From contig JAGVLQ010000021.1 of assembly GCA_020054235.1 (NCBI GenBank), forward strand, positions 1-54,083: a stretch of DNA of 54,083 nucleotides. Reading direction: 5' to 3'. The notes below the pieces were generated by a model. That model saw only the letters and a program-made list of their open reading frames with translations. It was not told the origin of the DNA and did not search any database. Each line of letters opens with the position of its first letter. The first letter of the stretch is position 1. The translations under genes were made by a program, and so were the position numbers. The DNA is from Candidatus Babeliales bacterium. Lineage in GTDB: Bacteria; Babelota; Babeliae; Babelales; JACPOV01. Below are positions 1 to 8,171 of the stretch, one piece after another.

Positions 1-42
1 CGCAATTTCGCTTCAGCTCATTGCTTTCCGGCATCCTTAAGG

Positions 43-89
43 ATGACCATTCATCCCCAGGCTTAAAAGCCTTGGGGTTTTCTGGTCAT
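43..89. terminator. Nested inverted repeat, likely terminator
   Basis: An inner stem pairs CCCCAGGCTT (55-64) with AAGCCTTGGGG (67-77) and is followed by TTTTC. An outer repeat pairs ATGACCA (43-49) with TGGTCAT (83-89). This is the usual shape of a rho-independent terminator for a gene left of the window, read on the plus strand. Bases 1-42 hold no start or stop context that identifies that gene. Confidence 0.55.
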
Positions 90-130
90 GCTTAATAAAC
101 AACAACACAATTATTTCAATAAGGAAAAAA

Positions 131-646
131 ATGAAAAAGCAAATCATTTTTACAGCTTTAACTCTTATGAGCCTTTCAGGCCTTTATGCTGGAAGCGGAT
201 CATTTTGGGGCGGGTTTGCTGCCGGAACAGTTTCAGGCTTTGTTGGCAATGAAATTGCTCATCATGCTCATCACCCGCGCAGAGAAGTTGTGGTACACCA
301 CCCAATAAAATATATCGAAGTCGAACGACCACAGTATATAGAGGTTAAAAGGATTAAAACTGAACCTAGCTGTCAAAACTCTGTAGATTTGAAAGAACAA
401 AAAAGACTTCTTGAAGTTGAAAATCAACGCTTACAACGCAAAGTATCAACACTCAACAATGAGCTTGATTCTACGCAAGCCGATAATTGTGAGCTCAACA
501 GAAAGCTTTCAAAACTCGAAAACAAACTTGCTGATGCAACTATAGAAAATAAAGACCTTACAAAAAAGATTGAATCATTATCTTCAAAAATTGAAAAACT
601 TGAAGATTCAATCAATCGCATAAATCAAAAGGCAAGAAAAACTTAA
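131..646 (+). CDS. Secreted glycine-zipper and coiled-coil protein
   Basis: The family is not recognised. A signal peptide covers residues 1-20, with likely cleavage after LYA. A glycine-rich hydrophobic segment follows at about 21-45 (GGFAAGTVSGFVG), like a glycine zipper that could insert in or line a membrane. Then come a His-rich stretch, a short segment containing VERP, and a long charged heptad-like coiled coil from about 85 to the end. The start is supported by an AAGGA ribosome binding site at 120-125. The next gene (806-1270) has the same order of parts. It probably acts in the periplasm or at the envelope, but its function is unknown. It ends at a clear terminator (672-700). Confidence 0.8.
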   Translation: MKKQIIFTALTLMSLSGLYAGSGSFWGGFAAGTVSGFVGNEIAHHAHHPRREVVVHHPIKYIEVERPQYIEVKRIKTEPSCQNSVDLKEQKRLLEVENQRLQRKVSTLNNELDSTQADNCELNRKLSKLENKLADATIENKDLTKKIESLSSKIEKLEDSINRINQKARKT

Positions 647-671
647 TAAACTTATTAACCAAACAAACATT

Positions 672-700
672 AAGCCGCGATTCAAATAGGATCGCGGCTT
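672..700 (+). terminator. Hairpin terminator
   Basis: AAGCCGCGAT (672-681) and ATCGCGGCTT (691-700) form a perfect 10-bp stem followed by AAATATTT. It lies 26 bases after the stop of the secreted coiled-coil gene at 131-646, so it most likely ends that transcript. Confidence 0.75.
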
Positions 701-805
701 AAATATTTAGCCAAATAAAAGCAATAATAACAAATCATTGATTTTTCTGCTTGTAATTCTGTATCTTCAAAGTAAAGGAAAATTCCTTTAAAAAAAGGAG
801 ATACA

Positions 806-1270
806 ATGCTTAGAAAAAGAACAAAAAAAACCTTAATTCTTATTATTTTTTCTTCAATTTTTTCTTCAGAAGTTGATGCTCGTGGCGGTAGTAATTTTGG
901 TTGGTTTGCCGGAGGCGCCGTAGCTGGTGGTTTACTTGGTTCAGCTATTGCAAAAAGTAATAGTAGACGCTATGACCAACCGGTAATTGTAGAACGCCCT
1001 GTTTATGTACAGCAACCCGTACAGCCAGTTATCGTACAACAGCCTGCTCCTCAAACAATGCAACCCAGTGCAAATACACAAGAAACAACTGATTTAAAAA
1101 ATCTTCTCAATGAACAGGATGAAAGAATTCAAAGATTAGAACGCGAACTCAGAGAAGAACGTCGAGCAGCAAAAAAAAGAACAGAGCTTAGCAAACAACA
1201 ATCGTTGCCAAAAAAACAACATCAGCTTAAAGAAGATATTTTTGATGGATTCGAGCCTGAAAATCAGTAA
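806..1270 (+). CDS. Secreted glycine-zipper and coiled-coil protein
   Basis: The family is unknown. The product has a basic N-terminus and hydrophobic core (residues 1-25, signal peptide ending near VDA). A glycine-zipper segment follows at about 31-49 (FAGGAVAGGLLGSAIA). Next is a Pro/Gln/Val-rich linker (IVERPVYVQQ) and a charged coiled coil from about 95. The AAGGAG ribosome binding site at 796-801 fixes the start. The order signal peptide, glycine zipper, VERP segment, coil matches the gene at 131-646, so the two are probably diverged paralogues. Glycine-zipper proteins of this size are often outer-membrane or envelope-spanning, but nothing here proves the location. Confidence 0.8.
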   Translation: MLRKRTKKTLILIIFSSIFSSEVDARGGSNFGWFAGGAVAGGLLGSAIAKSNSRRYDQPVIVERPVYVQQPVQPVIVQQPAPQTMQPSANTQETTDLKNLLNEQDERIQRLERELREERRAAKKRTELSKQQSLPKKQHQLKEDIFDGFEPENQ

Positions 1271-1285
1271 CCAATTATTCTTCAA

Positions 1286-1702
1286 TTAATCTTTGGGTTT
1301 TGAAAAAATAGTTACGTTAATCTGATCTTTATAAGGTTTAATTAAAATTGCACAAATCTTTGATGGTTTTTCAAAAATTAACAAAGCTTCTTGCGTAATA
1401 AAAGAGTTCCACAAGTTCCACCCATAGCGCTCCATCTCTTGTTCATAAAATTCAACGGCATCAGGCAGTGCACTCTTGGCCCTGTACCTAACTGTCATTG
1501 TAATTTCTGATTCATCAGGCTCACTAAGTTTCTCAGGTACTGCATCAATTAAAACAGGCACATCAAAGAGTTTTGCTTCTTGGGCGATCCATTCATCATA
1601 AGTTTTTTTCTTGTGATATAACGTTCCTGAACCGCCACATGAACTAAGAATACCTAAATAAAACACCATCAATAAGATTTTATAATTCAAAGCCTTATAC
1701 AC
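1286..1702 (-). CDS. Putative lipoprotein with FYxxEMxxxGW motif
   Basis: A hydrophobic N-terminus ends in a lipobox-like LGILSSC, with Cys at residue 22, so the mature protein is probably lipid-anchored. A globular domain follows with the pattern EFYEQEMERYGWNLW, seen in several small envelope lipoproteins. I cannot name the family with confidence. The GTG start at 1702 lies 14 bases after rplS stops, so it is probably the last gene of the ffh-rplS operon. An internal TTG preceded by AAGG is an alternative start. It converges on the gene at 806-1270, with only 15 bases between the stops. Confidence 0.7.
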   Translation of the reverse strand: MYKALNYKILLMVFYLGILSSCGGSGTLYHKKKTYDEWIAQEAKLFDVPVLIDAVPEKLSEPDESEITMTVRYRAKSALPDAVEFYEQEMERYGWNLWNSFITQEALLIFEKPSKICAILIKPYKDQINVTIFSKPKD

Positions 1703-1716
1703 TCAGACTTTCTTAT

Positions 1717-2160
1717 TTATTCAGATAATTCAGAAATTGCCACGCCTTCTTGAGCAAGCGGGCGAATTACTTCGCTTTGCTTTTCTTTTTGTTCTTTAGT
1801 TTGGACCAATTCACTTACGCGCGCTGCTTTACCAACACGATTTCTCATGTAATAAAGTTTTGCACGGCGAACTTTGCCTTTACGAATAAATTTAATTGAA
1901 GCAACGAGAGGAGAATAATAAGGAAATATTTTTTCTACAGCAACCGCATTAGCACTAATTTTGCGAACGGTAAAGGTACTGGCTGCGCCATTGTTCTTAA
2001 TTGCAATAACATCACCTTCAAATACTTGTAAACGTTCTTTGTTAGCCTCGGTAATACGCTGGGAAACAGCAATGGTATCGCCTATAGTAAATTCAGGGAA
2101 ATTGCGTTCAGAGGTTCCCAATTGACGAATAGTTTCTTTTGTAAATTTTTGTGCTTTCAT
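1717..2160 (-). CDS. rplS: 50S ribosomal protein L19
   Basis: L19 lies at the 30S-50S interface of the ribosome. The sequence shows the typical N-terminal FTIGDTIAVSQRI, then QVFEGDVIAIKNNG, and the basic GKVRRAKLYYMRNRVGKAAR near the end of the conserved core. At 147 residues it exceeds the usual length of about 115. The excess is a charged tail after the core (about residues 118-147) of unknown role. An AAGGAA site precedes the ATG at 2160. It follows trmD, as in many bacteria (rpsP-rimM-trmD-rplS), though rimM is not present here. Confidence 0.96.
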   Translation of the reverse strand: MKAQKFTKETIRQLGTSERNFPEFTIGDTIAVSQRITEANKERLQVFEGDVIAIKNNGAASTFTVRKISANAVAVEKIFPYYSPLVASIKFIRKGKVRRAKLYYMRNRVGKAARVSELVQTKEQKEKQSEVIRPLAQEGVAISELSE

Positions 2161-2223
2161 AAGTTTTCCTTGAAAAATTAGTAAATCTTTTTTTATTTTA
2201 GCCTAAAAATCGCATCCTGCCAA

Positions 2224-3522
2224 TTATTCTTTGCTATTAATCCCTAACCAACGATCAAATATAATAGCCATAGCTGAACGCACCGAAAGATGATTAAAAT
2301 CAGTAAACCCTTCAACCGGCAGGAGGGTAAAATCACAGCGATCAAGCAATGCAGGAGATAATCCTTTTCCGGTGCCAAAAATAAGCAACACCGGTCTTTT
2401 TTCTTCCCACACCTTAGCTTGATCGTAGTAAGTAATCAAATTTTTGCTTCGCTCTGTCAAAGCTGAAGTACCAATAAGAAGCGGCTTTTGCCCTTCTTTT
2501 TTTTCAATAGCAGCTATAACTTCATCCAAATTATTTAAAAGTTCTACCGCTTGCACCGCTTGATAACGATGAATATTATAGGCTTTACCCGGCCCTGTTT
2601 TCCAAAAATCTAACAACGTACCAACAATATTTTGCTGATCTTTCAGTGGTGTCACAATGAAATAGTTTTTAAGCCCATACGTTGTTGAGGAACGTGCTCC
2701 ATCATGAATATCGATTGATGTCACTGAAGTGGTCCCAACCTGCCCATCAGGCAACAAAACATCAGTATGCATTAACGCAGCATAATGCGAAGGAATATAG
2801 CTTGCTACCAAACGTTTTTGCTGCTGGTTCATTGTATGCGAACGGACCCAATCAAAGTGCTCCATAACCGATTTTTCTGCCGCCATGTTTTGACGCCATT
2901 TTTCGATTGCAGCATGATTGCCAGAACGAACAATGTCAGGAACGGTTAGACCTTGCCAAGTAACAGGCTCAGTAAATTCTGGATAATCAACAAAAGGACC
3001 ATAAAATGAGTCCCTTTCTACTGATTCCACTTTACCAACAATATCGGGAACAAGCCTAAGCATCCCTTCTAAAAAAAGCATTGCAGGCAGATCGCCACCC
3101 ATAACCACAAAATCACCAACCGAAATAATTTCGTCAGCATAAAATTCTTCTACCCTAGCATCCATGCCTTCATAGCGAGCAGGCAAAAGCATCATATGTT
3201 TTTTTTCCTGCAAAATCATAGCCATTTTATGCAATAATCGCTGATCAAGCTTTTTGCCTTGTGGTGAAAAAAAGATTTTGAACGCTGGTCCATGCTTGCG
3301 CTCTTTTTGTTCAATTGCAGCTTGCACAATTTCGGGCTTAATCAGCATGCCAGCTCCTGGCCCAAAAGAATGACCATCGATGCGTTCTTTTGGTTGGGCA
3401 TAGGAGAAAAATGCATCAACATCAAAAGAGACGAGCCCTTTTTGCTGGGCTCGCTTGATTAAGCTTGTTTGCAAAAATGATTGGTACAATTCTGGAAAGA
3501 CAGAAACAATTGAAATATTCAT
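2224..3522 (-). CDS. trmD: TrmD fused to a second SPOUT-like methyltransferase domain
   Basis: The N-terminal half (about 1-235) is TrmD, which makes m1G37 in tRNAs. Its knot region ARYEGMDARVEEF and VGDFVVMGGDLPAM bind S-adenosylmethionine. Residues from about 240 to 432 form an additional domain with TSVTSIDIHDGARS, YFIVTPL, LLIFGTGKGL and FNHLSVRSAMAIIFDR. This matches the SAM-dependent RNA methyltransferase family (Pfam Methyltrn_RNA_4) that is fused to TrmD in some bacteria. The total of 432 residues against about 240 for TrmD alone supports a fusion. The ATG overlaps the khpA stop by four bases (ATGA), indicating translational coupling. The substrate of the second domain is unknown. Confidence 0.93.
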   Translation of the reverse strand: MNISIVSVFPELYQSFLQTSLIKRAQQKGLVSFDVDAFFSYAQPKERIDGHSFGPGAGMLIKPEIVQAAIEQKERKHGPAFKIFFSPQGKKLDQRLLHKMAMILQEKKHMMLLPARYEGMDARVEEFYADEIISVGDFVVMGGDLPAMLFLEGMLRLVPDIVGKVESVERDSFYGPFVDYPEFTEPVTWQGLTVPDIVRSGNHAAIEKWRQNMAAEKSVMEHFDWVRSHTMNQQQKRLVASYIPSHYAALMHTDVLLPDGQVGTTSVTSIDIHDGARSSTTYGLKNYFIVTPLKDQQNIVGTLLDFWKTGPGKAYNIHRYQAVQAVELLNNLDEVIAAIEKKEGQKPLLIGTSALTERSKNLITYYDQAKVWEEKRPVLLIFGTGKGLSPALLDRCDFTLLPVEGFTDFNHLSVRSAMAIIFDRWLGINSKE

Positions 3523-3749
3523 TGAGCTATATCTACTACAATATCGGTTTGCCCCGTCGATAAAGCATTAATCATCGCACGAAGAGATTTTACAATGCGA
3601 CCATCTTTGCCAATCACGCGCTTAAAATCATCCGGTGCAACGCGTACTTCAATAATCGATTTTGGCCCGTCATGAAAAACTTCGATTTTAACCCTCTGCG
3701 GTGCATCAACGAGCTCTTTAATGACATGTTCAACTAATTGCTTGACCAT
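3519..3749 (-). CDS. khpA: KH-domain RNA-binding protein KhpA
   Basis: This small single-KH protein of 76 residues carries the loop VIGKDGRIVKSLR, which contacts RNA. KhpA-type proteins work with KhpB/Jag in RNA binding and cell-shape control in Gram-positives, and are conserved between rpsP and trmD in many phyla. Here it lies directly between them, six bases after rpsP, and its stop overlaps the trmD start. The usual neighbour rimM is missing from this position. Confidence 0.93.
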   Translation of the reverse strand: MVKQLVEHVIKELVDAPQRVKIEVFHDGPKSIIEVRVAPDDFKRVIGKDGRIVKSLRAMINALSTGQTDIVVDIAQ

Positions 3750-3755
3750 TAGGGA

Positions 3756-4004
3756 TTACTTTGCTGCTTGTTTTTGATGAAGTTTTTTAATACGACGAAC
3801 CGAATCTGTCATAATCGCTCCCTGCGAAACCCAATGATCAATACGCTCTTCATGGAATTGAAGAATTTGATGGGTTTTTGGATTATAGGTACCAAGATCT
3901 TCCAAAAATGCACCGTCACGCTTTTTTCTTTCATCAACGGCAACGATACGGTACATAGGGGCATTTTTCTTACCAATACGGGAAAAACGAATCTTTACAG
4001 CCAT
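3756..4004 (-). CDS. rpsP: 30S ribosomal protein S16
   Basis: S16 is needed for assembly of the 30S 5' domain. The 82-residue protein starts MAVKIRFSRIGKKNAPMYRI, a canonical S16 N-terminus, and continues with ERKKRDGAFLEDLGTYNP. The open frame extends upstream to 4190, but that extension has no S16 similarity and overlaps the end of ffh. The ATG at 4004 has AAAGGA about ten bases upstream. It is the second gene of the ffh-rplS operon, 67 bases after ffh. Confidence 0.96.
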   Translation of the reverse strand: MAVKIRFSRIGKKNAPMYRIVAVDERKKRDGAFLEDLGTYNPKTHQILQFHEERIDHWVSQGAIMTDSVRRIKKLHQKQAAK

Positions 4005-4071
4005 GGGAAATAGTGTCCTTTCAAAGGAATTTGAGTATATTTTCAACAAACTGAGGGTTTTGGGAAGCTCT

Positions 4072-5394
4072 TTAACGGAGTCCAGGCATTTTGCCCATCT
4101 TCTTAAAAAGTTTAACAAATTGCTGCATTTGTTCAAATCTTTGCAGTAAAATATTAATATCTGATACCTCGACCCCTGCACCTTGTGCAACTCGCTTTTT
4201 TCGGCTTGCCTGTAAAAGCTTATGATCCAACCGCTCTTTTGGCGTCATCGAGGAGATAATCGCCTTGAATTTCTTCATTTCTGCTTCAGCTTGCAGCATT
4301 TTATCCTGAGGAATTGCTTGAGCACTTATACCCGGGATAAACTTAAGAATCTGGCTAAAAGAACCCATTCTGTTCATCATATCCATCTGTTTGGCAAAAT
4401 CATCAAGGGTAAATCTTCCCTGCCTAAGAGCCTTTTCTGCTTCTTCTTGTTCATGCTTTTTAATTTTTTCATCAGCCTGTTCCATGAGTGTCTGCATATC
4501 GCCCATGCCAAGTAGCCTGCCGGCAACCCGTTCAGGCCTAAACAATTCAAAATCAGATGGCTTTTCTCCTGTCCCTAAGAACAAAATGGGCTTTTTAAGT
4601 TCATAGGCAAACGCAAATGCAGCACCAGCACGAGTATCGCTATCTACTTTGGTCAAAATTGCACCTTCAAAACCAATGCTTTGTTCAAAAGCTTTAGCAA
4701 CACGCAGAGATTCTTGGCCGGTCATTGCATCAAGAACTAAAAATTTATGGTGCGGCTGCAATGAACTATCAATTTCCTGGAGCTCTTGCAGCATAGTATT
4801 ATCAATATGCAAGCGACCTGCGGTATCTAATAAAATAATGTCTGCTTTTAAAGAACGTGCATAGTTAAAAATTTCTTGTGCTGCCTTTAGTGGGAAAGTA
4901 CTTTGCGGGCGATAAAAGTTGATATTAATTTGACGCGCTAAAGTTTCTAGCTGATCAATCGCTGCAGGACGGTAAAAATCTACTGAACCACAAACGATTA
5001 TTTTTGCTTTGCCTTTAGCTTTATAGTAATGCGCTAATTTCGCAATAGTTGTTGTCTTTCCCGAGCCTTGCAATCCCATAACCATAATAGTAGTTGGGAA
5101 CGTAAGCTCAAGAGATGCGTGGTTATTTTGTCCACCTAAAAAAGCTACCAATTTTTTATGCACAACATCAACGAACTGTTCGCTGGGCTTTAATGATTTC
5201 AGAACTTTTTGACCAACAACTTCTTCTTGAATTTCATTAATAAATTTTTCTACGGCACCAAAAGGCACATCGGCTTGAATTAAAGCTTCTTTAACCTTTG
5301 CGATTGTTTCACTAATATTTTTTTCTGAAAGATACGCCTGGCCCGTCAAATGGGCAAATGCTGAAGAAAGTTTATTGGTTAAAAAATCAAACAT
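4072..5394 (-). CDS. ffh: Signal recognition particle protein Ffh (SRP54)
   Basis: Ffh binds signal sequences and the SRP RNA and delivers ribosomes to FtsY at the membrane. The N domain is followed by the GTPase P-loop GLQGSGKTTT (about 107-116), LLDTAGR, and TKVDSDTRAGAAF (usually TKLDGDARGGA). The C-terminal M domain is Met-rich and includes the conserved RKKRVAQGAGVEV helix region. I chose the ATG at 5394 (440 residues) because GAGGA lies eight bases upstream; an in-frame TTG at 5409 lies on top of that site. A good promoter at 5434-5461 precedes it, so the gene heads its operon. Confidence 0.96.
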   Translation of the reverse strand: MFDFLTNKLSSAFAHLTGQAYLSEKNISETIAKVKEALIQADVPFGAVEKFINEIQEEVVGQKVLKSLKPSEQFVDVVHKKLVAFLGGQNNHASLELTFPTTIMVMGLQGSGKTTTIAKLAHYYKAKGKAKIIVCGSVDFYRPAAIDQLETLARQININFYRPQSTFPLKAAQEIFNYARSLKADIILLDTAGRLHIDNTMLQELQEIDSSLQPHHKFLVLDAMTGQESLRVAKAFEQSIGFEGAILTKVDSDTRAGAAFAFAYELKKPILFLGTGEKPSDFELFRPERVAGRLLGMGDMQTLMEQADEKIKKHEQEEAEKALRQGRFTLDDFAKQMDMMNRMGSFSQILKFIPGISAQAIPQDKMLQAEAEMKKFKAIISSMTPKERLDHKLLQASRKKRVAQGAGVEVSDINILLQRFEQMQQFVKLFKKMGKMPGLR

Positions 5395-5433
5395 TATGTA
5401 GTTCCTCAAAAAGAATAATTTTTCGTGAACTTT

Positions 5434-5461
5434 AGTATAGCAAAGATCTTTTATTAGGCAA
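5434..5461 (-). promoter_or_regulatory. Sigma-70-type promoter for the ffh operon
   Basis: On the minus strand TTGCCT (5456-5461) and TATACT (5434-5439) are separated by 16 bases. The -10 is extended by TGC directly upstream. The predicted transcript starts about 33 bases before the ffh ATG. Confidence 0.6.
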
Positions 5462-5471
5462 TTTCAAGGTA

Positions 5472-5849
5472 TCATTTGACCAACCATAAAGCTAAACAAA
5501 ACAACCCTAAGGCCGAAAGGCTGTATTTGCTCGTTTGTGGATACTTTCGTTCAATATCTTCTAAGTATTCGCCGCCACTTTTTATGGGCGTTGAAAGCCA
5601 TTTGTTTTTTGGATTTTCAAGATATTCGGCCACAGCAAGCGCCTTTTCTTTGACTGGCTTTACCATCTTTGCGGTATTGGTATTAAAAAGTTCAAAACGC
5701 TCCTTTTCTTGCTTGTAAGCATCATGAGCCATGTTACTGGCTATTATGCCTCCCACTAAGCATGAAGCTCCTCCAACAGTTCTTACCATGCCACCATACA
5801 TAGATAAAAAACACATACTTAATAGGGCAAATATACACATCTTTTTCAC
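5472..5849 (-). CDS. Small exported or membrane protein, unknown family
   Basis: The 125-residue product has a signal-peptide-like N-terminus (residues 1-19), a glycine-rich hydrophobic stretch (GGASCLVGGIIASNMA), a charged middle part, and a C-terminal membrane segment (about residues 107-124, ending LALWLVK). It would be anchored with the middle part in the periplasm if the N-terminal segment is cleaved. It starts at GTG (5849) behind an AAAGGAG site five bases away. It resembles the other small glycine-rich exported proteins of the window in layout, but no family is recognised. Confidence 0.7.
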   Translation of the reverse strand: MKKMCIFALLSMCFLSMYGGMVRTVGGASCLVGGIIASNMAHDAYKQEKERFELFNTNTAKMVKPVKEKALAVAEYLENPKNKWLSTPIKSGGEYLEDIERKYPQTSKYSLSALGLFCLALWLVK

Positions 5850-5892
5850 AGTCTCCTTTCAAAGCTCTTTGTAGGTTTCTTGGGCAATCTAT

Positions 5893-5900
5893 GCTACACT
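5893..5900 (+). promoter_or_regulatory. Extended -10 element before hflX
   Basis: TGCTACACT carries a TG-extended -10 (TACACT, 5895-5900), similar to TGCTATACT before ffh and TGCTATAGT before trpS. No convincing -35 is seen. It argues that the upstream in-frame ATG at 5891 is promoter, not coding sequence. Confidence 0.4.
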
Positions 5901-5947
5901 TAGAATGTATACTATCAACCTTGCAAAAAAAATATAAGAAAAAAACT

Positions 5948-7054
5948 ATGGTAAAAAGATCACTCGCTCCTCAAGGAGAACTTCCCAAAATTCTTTTAGT
6001 TGGTATTCATGCACCCTACAACAGGCTTCCCGATATTCAATCTTATTATGAAGAGTTTTTAAATCTCGTTAAATCAAATGGCATTACTTATGATGAAAAA
6101 TTCTTTATTAAATTGCGCAGCATTGAGCCCGGGACTTTTATTACCAAAGGTCACCTGGAAGAAATTAAAAAAATCTGCGATGAAAAAAAGATTGATGAAG
6201 TACTTTTTTCTGAGCCGCTTACCCCTCAGCAAGAACGTAATTTAAGTGAATATCTTGATGCACGTGTGTTTGACCGCACCCAATTAATTTTAGAAATTTT
6301 TGAAAAGGCGGCCGTTACCGCTGAAGGTAAAACGCAAGTTGAAATTGCTATGCTTGAACACCAAAAATCGCGCTTAGCAGGAAAAGGAAAGCATCTTTCT
6401 CAGCAGGGGGGAATTTTAGGGTTACGTGCTGGTTTTGGTGAAACCATGAAAGAGCGCGAACGCCGCTACCTTGAAAACAGAATTTTACATTTAAAAAAAC
6501 ATCTAGAAAAGTTAGAACAAACGCGCGAAACACAACGCAAAGCACGATTAAAAAGCCGCCTTCCTTTAATTTGCTTAATTGGCTACACCAATGCCGGCAA
6601 ATCAACCATTTTAAATGCACTCACTAAAAGTGACGTTTTGGCAGAAGATAAATTATTTGCAACCTTAGATACCACAACGCGCAGCCTCTTTATTAATAGC
6701 AAGAAAATCGGTTTAATTTCAGACACGGTTGGCTTTATTCAACTTTTACCTCCTCATTTAATAGAAGCCTTTAAATCAACCTTGGCTGAACTCTATCACG
6801 CTGATCTTTTACTGCAAGTAATCGATCTTTCTGACTCAAACTGGCAAAATCACATCGACGTTGTGCATCAAATATTACATGATCTGGATATTGATAAAGA
6901 TATGCTCTATGTTTTTAACAAAATTGACCGCCTTGAGCTCACGCCAGAAATTCTGCAAGCACTTACAAAATATCAGCCGCATGTATTAATCAGCGCAACA
7001 ACTAAAGATGGTTTAGAACCCCTCAAGAACTATTTACTTGAGAGATTCAACTAA
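5948..7054 (+). CDS. hflX: GTPase HflX
   Basis: HflX binds the 50S subunit and splits stalled ribosomes after stress. The N-terminal glycine-rich domain is followed by a helical linker (about residues 150-205) and the GTPase domain with GYTNAGKST (G1), a switch region with TLDTTTR, DTVGFI (G3) and NKID (G4). The ATG at 5948 gives MVKRSLAPQGELPKILLVG; the in-frame ATG at 5891 overlaps a likely promoter. One oddity is the usual GGIGLRGPGE motif, which reads GGILGLRAGFGE here, with an extra residue and the Pro lost. The gene stands alone, divergent from the exported protein at 5472-5849. Confidence 0.93.
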   Translation: MVKRSLAPQGELPKILLVGIHAPYNRLPDIQSYYEEFLNLVKSNGITYDEKFFIKLRSIEPGTFITKGHLEEIKKICDEKKIDEVLFSEPLTPQQERNLSEYLDARVFDRTQLILEIFEKAAVTAEGKTQVEIAMLEHQKSRLAGKGKHLSQQGGILGLRAGFGETMKERERRYLENRILHLKKHLEKLEQTRETQRKARLKSRLPLICLIGYTNAGKSTILNALTKSDVLAEDKLFATLDTTTRSLFINSKKIGLISDTVGFIQLLPPHLIEAFKSTLAELYHADLLLQVIDLSDSNWQNHIDVVHQILHDLDIDKDMLYVFNKIDRLELTPEILQALTKYQPHVLISATTKDGLEPLKNYLLERFN

Positions 7055-7167
7055 GCATTTTCTTTTGCCAAACTTTTGTGCTAGAACTAAAAACACATCT
7101 TGTATTAAGAAATACGTAAAAACAACCATATGGAGTAAGCTATAGCTTTGCCAAAAAAGGAGGCTTT

Positions 7168-8094
7168 ATGAAAAAAATTATACTCATTACTCTCCTGGGA
7201 CACATCACGTGTAATGGTTCCGAAAAATTTCCTAACTTCAGCATAGGTAAATTTATAACTCTTAAAAAAAAACCTCAGCCAAATGACTCATCAAAAAGAC
7301 AATCCCTCGTTCCAAAAAATAATTATTCGTCATTTATATACAATGCTCCTTTAAAAAAAAAAGAGCCAACCTTTCTAGAAGATGCATCTTCTACTAAGAG
7401 CAAACCTCTAGAAATTCCTACCTCTAAAAATGTAATCTCCTATTCCCCATCATTTGCAAGAAGTGCTCCGAATATGATTTCAACCCAACCACCTCTCATT
7501 AAAGAAGACCCATCCAAAGGACACGCCAGAAATCGCTCTCGCTCGCATAACCTATTAGAATTAGATCAAAAACCACCAACTAATACTAATGCCACAGAGG
7601 AACTTTTTTCTTCTTCTAACAGTACTTCAAAAAACACCCCTGTTTGCTCAAGAACTAAAGCAGCACGTCCTATGCAAAAACAAAAAGAGGAGGAAGATCC
7701 GCTGAGCACCTTGCGTATACACAATAAAAATAAAGAGCTGAAAGAAAAAGAAAGGGAATTACTCGAATTATTAAGCAGTACAGAAATTAAACTTTTAACT
7801 ATTCAAACATTTTTTAAAAAAAACAATATAGAAAAATTCACCGAAGAAAATAGTCAAGATAACGAGTTCGCCGAAGAATTTATAAATATTAAAAAAGAAA
7901 CAGAATCGTTAGTTGAAGAGCAAAAAAAATTAATAAAAGAAAAAGAACAATTATCAAAAAAATTAAATGGAATTCAGAATGCGTGCGCATTTATTGAAAG
8001 ACTATCCGAGTCAAAAGAAGAAGTAAAAAAACAACAAGCAACAGAATTTGCAAAACAAACTAAACCTAAAAATCCTGACAAAGAAAAGAATTAA
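7168..8094 (+). CDS. Secreted charged protein with C-terminal coiled coil
   Basis: The family is not recognised. The first 18 residues look like a signal peptide (MKKIILITLLGHITCNGS). Residues about 20-180 are low-complexity, rich in Ser, Thr, Pro, Lys and Asn, with basic-Ser clusters such as RNRSRSHN. Residues about 190-290 form a Glu/Lys-rich coiled coil. A strong AAGGAGG site precedes the ATG. The next gene (8172) is also a secreted coiled-coil protein 77 bases downstream, so the two are probably cotranscribed. The Ser-rich disordered half followed by a coil resembles secreted effector-like proteins, but no function can be assigned. Confidence 0.75.
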   Translation: MKKIILITLLGHITCNGSEKFPNFSIGKFITLKKKPQPNDSSKRQSLVPKNNYSSFIYNAPLKKKEPTFLEDASSTKSKPLEIPTSKNVISYSPSFARSAPNMISTQPPLIKEDPSKGHARNRSRSHNLLELDQKPPTNTNATEELFSSSNSTSKNTPVCSRTKAARPMQKQKEEEDPLSTLRIHNKNKELKEKERELLELLSSTEIKLLTIQTFFKKNNIEKFTEENSQDNEFAEEFINIKKETESLVEEQKKLIKEKEQLSKKLNGIQNACAFIERLSESKEEVKKQQATEFAKQTKPKNPDKEKN

Positions 8095-8171
8095 CAAAAA
8101 ACTTGCAGGAATTAAAATTTGTTCGTTATACTTTTGACAGTTTTATTTCTAACCACCTAAAAGGAGTTTTT

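Noticed and set aside
4005-4190. N-terminal extension of S16 to an upstream start
   Set aside because: The added 62 residues have no S16 similarity and overlap the 3' end of ffh; the ATG at 4004 gives the canonical N-terminus.
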